Positions 4,983 to 6,468 of a stretch of DNA of 6,468 nucleotides are shown piece by piece. The DNA lies in assembly GCA_016840185.1 (NCBI GenBank), contig JAEOSV010000220.1:1-6468 (forward strand). The letters run 5' to 3'. Each line of letters starts with the position of its first letter. Within the stretch, counting starts at the first letter, position 1. Origin of the DNA: Candidatus Hermodarchaeota archaeon (GTDB taxonomy: Archaea; Asgardarchaeota; Hermodarchaeia; Hermodarchaeales; Hermodarchaeaceae). A program made the position numbers and the translations under genes. The notes below the pieces were generated by a model that was not told the origin of the DNA, ran no database searches, and saw only the letters and a program-made list of their open reading frames with translations.

Positions 4983-6468
4983 TTGCGAAAACCTGTTTCT
5001 ATGATTGAGCTTGTGTTTATGTTGCTTTTGATCAGCAGCATATTTGGAGTTACACTCAGTGATTTGCAGGTTGAAGCAGCTAGCTCTTTTCATCTATTGG
5101 AAAAGGAGAGTGGAATTGTGAGAGTGATTGAACACAGAATTACAGTCGTTGAGTTGGAGAAATTAAAACAAGAAGTCGGAGTTTGGGAGCAACACATCGA
5201 CTACAATAAGAGAATCAATGGATTCGGAACAGGATTGCGTCCGCCAACAGAAGAGGAGTGGAGCAAAAATATGATGAATATGTACGTGGTTGAAAGAATT
5301 TTGCTTAACCAGATAATTCAATCGTCATCCAGTGTAGACCATACTGCCAAACCGTGGTTCCCACCGATAGGAAATCAGGGTGGAGAAGGCTCATGCACGA
5401 CATGGGCAGTAGGATATTACGCAAAGACTTTTCAGGAGGCCAAAGAACACGGATGGAATCTAACCGAGGCGGAATGGTATGGAGGCGGCTCTGGGCACCC
5501 CACTCCAGCCTACCAAGACCGAATAATCAGCCCAGATTTCATTTATCACCTGATCAATGGTGGGTCAGACGGAGGCTCCTCATTCTACGACGCAATTAAT
5601 CTGGCTTGTACCATTGGAGCCAGCTCTTGGAAAGAAATGCCTTATGACCCGACTGATTCAGCGACCTGGCCTTCTGAAAAAGCTTGGAGAGAAGCGCCGT
5701 TGTATCGGGGCAATAGTAGCGGGCTTGAATATTTGGAGCTTGAATCAGATGATGATTTAAATAGCCTCAAAAACTGGATAGCTTCTGATCATCTTGCGAT
5801 AATAGCAGTGGATGCGAACCGATATTCTAGCTTGACAAGCAAAGATTTCTGGACTTTGGACAATTATGTAAATCCGGTAGTAAACCATGCAAATACCATA
5901 GTTGGATACGATGACAACATCACATATACTGAAGAAGGAGAGTCACGTCAAGGAGCTTTCAAAATAGCGAATTCTTGGGGAATAGGGGGAACGTGGGAGA
6001 ATATTGATGATGGATGTTACTGGATATCTTATGAAGCCATGAAACAACGTATCGGATACTGCGTCTTCTATCGGGACAGAATCGGCTATAATCCCAAATT
6101 GATGGCATTGTTCAAAGCGGATCATTCTGAACGGGGGGAGTGTGACATTTCAATTGGTATGGGCAACCATAGTGCTCCGCTCGCAACGAAATCGTTCAGC
6201 GATTTGATAGACGGTGGGGACCAGCCGTTCTGTGCCAATGACATAGTTTTTGACATAACTGAGTTCGAAGGCGCTATACCCTCAGTTATCAGTGAAACGT
6301 TCTTCATACGAGCCCGTGCGGGCATGCCACCTGCACACAGTGGCGTGTATGAGTGGTATTCAGATGGAGTGTTATACTCATGGTTCAGGCTTAAGCAAAC
6401 CTTTGATATACCTGAAACAGGGGCAACGTTGAAGTTCTGGAGCTACTACGAGATTGAGGAAGACTGGG
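4983..6468 (+). CDS. Exported papain-family (C1A) cysteine peptidase with C-terminal accessory domains (partial)
   Basis: The frame is open for 495 codons and runs off the right edge. Residues 1-27 are a signal peptide; starting at TTG 4983 gives a basic n-region (MRKPVSMIELVFMLLLISS), whereas ATG 5001 would lack it. Residues 35-122 are probably an inhibitory propeptide. The peptidase domain spans about 123-365. NQGGEGSCTTWAVGYY holds the oxyanion Gln132 and catalytic Cys138, six apart as in papain. VVNHANTIVGYDD holds His302, and FKIANSWGIGGTW holds Asn330. SPDFIYHLINGGSDGG is the usual C1A helix region. Residues 370-430 form an uncharacterised beta module (MALFKADHSERGECDI), and FDIPETGATLKFWSYYEIEEDW at the end resembles the accessory domain of immune-inhibitor-A (M6) proteins. 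It probably degrades extracellular protein after propeptide removal. It is divergent from the caspase-like gene. Confidence 0.9.
   Translation, partial: MRKPVSMIELVFMLLLISSIFGVTLSDLQVEAASSFHLLEKESGIVRVIEHRITVVELEKLKQEVGVWEQHIDYNKRINGFGTGLRPPTEEEWSKNMMNMYVVERILLNQIIQSSSSVDHTAKPWFPPIGNQGGEGSCTTWAVGYYAKTFQEAKEHGWNLTEAEWYGGGSGHPTPAYQDRIISPDFIYHLINGGSDGGSSFYDAINLACTIGASSWKEMPYDPTDSATWPSEKAWREAPLYRGNSSGLEYLELESDDDLNSLKNWIASDHLAIIAVDANRYSSLTSKDFWTLDNYVNPVVNHANTIVGYDDNITYTEEGESRQGAFKIANSWGIGGTWENIDDGCYWISYEAMKQRIGYCVFYRDRIGYNPKLMALFKADHSERGECDISIGMGNHSAPLATKSFSDLIDGGDQPFCANDIVFDITEFEGAIPSVISETFFIRARAGMPPAHSGVYEWYSDGVLYSWFRLKQTFDIPETGATLKFWSYYEIEEDW

Noticed and set aside
5354..5760. Two plus-strand frames of 81 and 67 codons
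   Set aside because: Both are out-of-frame shadows of the papain-like peptidase, whose own frame carries the catalytic Cys, His and Asn motifs.
5943..6325. Two minus-strand frames of 60 and 67 codons near the right edge
   Set aside because: Both are antisense to the papain-like peptidase frame and have no supporting signals.

Overview
The window looks archaeal. AT-rich TATA-like boxes lie roughly 25-35 bases ahead of several genes. Two genes start at TTG behind GAGG- or GGAG-type Shine-Dalgarno (SD) sites, and others look leaderless or nearly so. The protein set also fits an uncultured archaeon: exported beta-helix, PKD, caspase-like and papain-like proteins beside orphan small membrane proteins. 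I suspect a Bathyarchaeia-like lineage, but this is inference from family content. There is no rRNA or other marker gene to settle it.

Left part (1-1536): two divergent genes for exported proteins flank a 174-base promoter region. On the minus strand is the N-terminal 110 codons of a NosD-like right-handed beta-helix protein, cut by the window edge. On the plus strand is a 343-residue surface protein with a signal peptide, a beta-rich region, a PKD domain and a C-terminal membrane anchor.

Middle part (1537-3253): three small, unrecognised membrane proteins of 125, 72 and 133 residues lie on the plus strand. Each is separated by 130-230 bases of spacer with its own TATA-like element, so they look independently transcribed. 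A clear hairpin plus T-tract terminator lies at 2582-2612. A recurring palindromic motif, (G/A)AATGCATGC followed by GCAAAA-like bases, sits in these spacers and again at 4861-4891.

Right part (3254-6468): two divergent genes encode exported cysteine peptidases of different clans and share a 181-base intergenic region. The minus-strand gene is a 515-residue caspase-like peptidase with an EF-hand loop, a CARDB-like domain and a further beta domain. The plus-strand gene is a papain-family (C1A) peptidase, 495 codons long at the point where the window ends. It has a complete catalytic set and the start of a domain resembling the immune-inhibitor-A (M6) accessory domain. The two probably act outside the cell, in processing or degrading extracellular protein, with the surface proteins on the left as other parts of the cell exterior. 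No RNA gene, mobile element, CRISPR array or tandem repeat array was seen.
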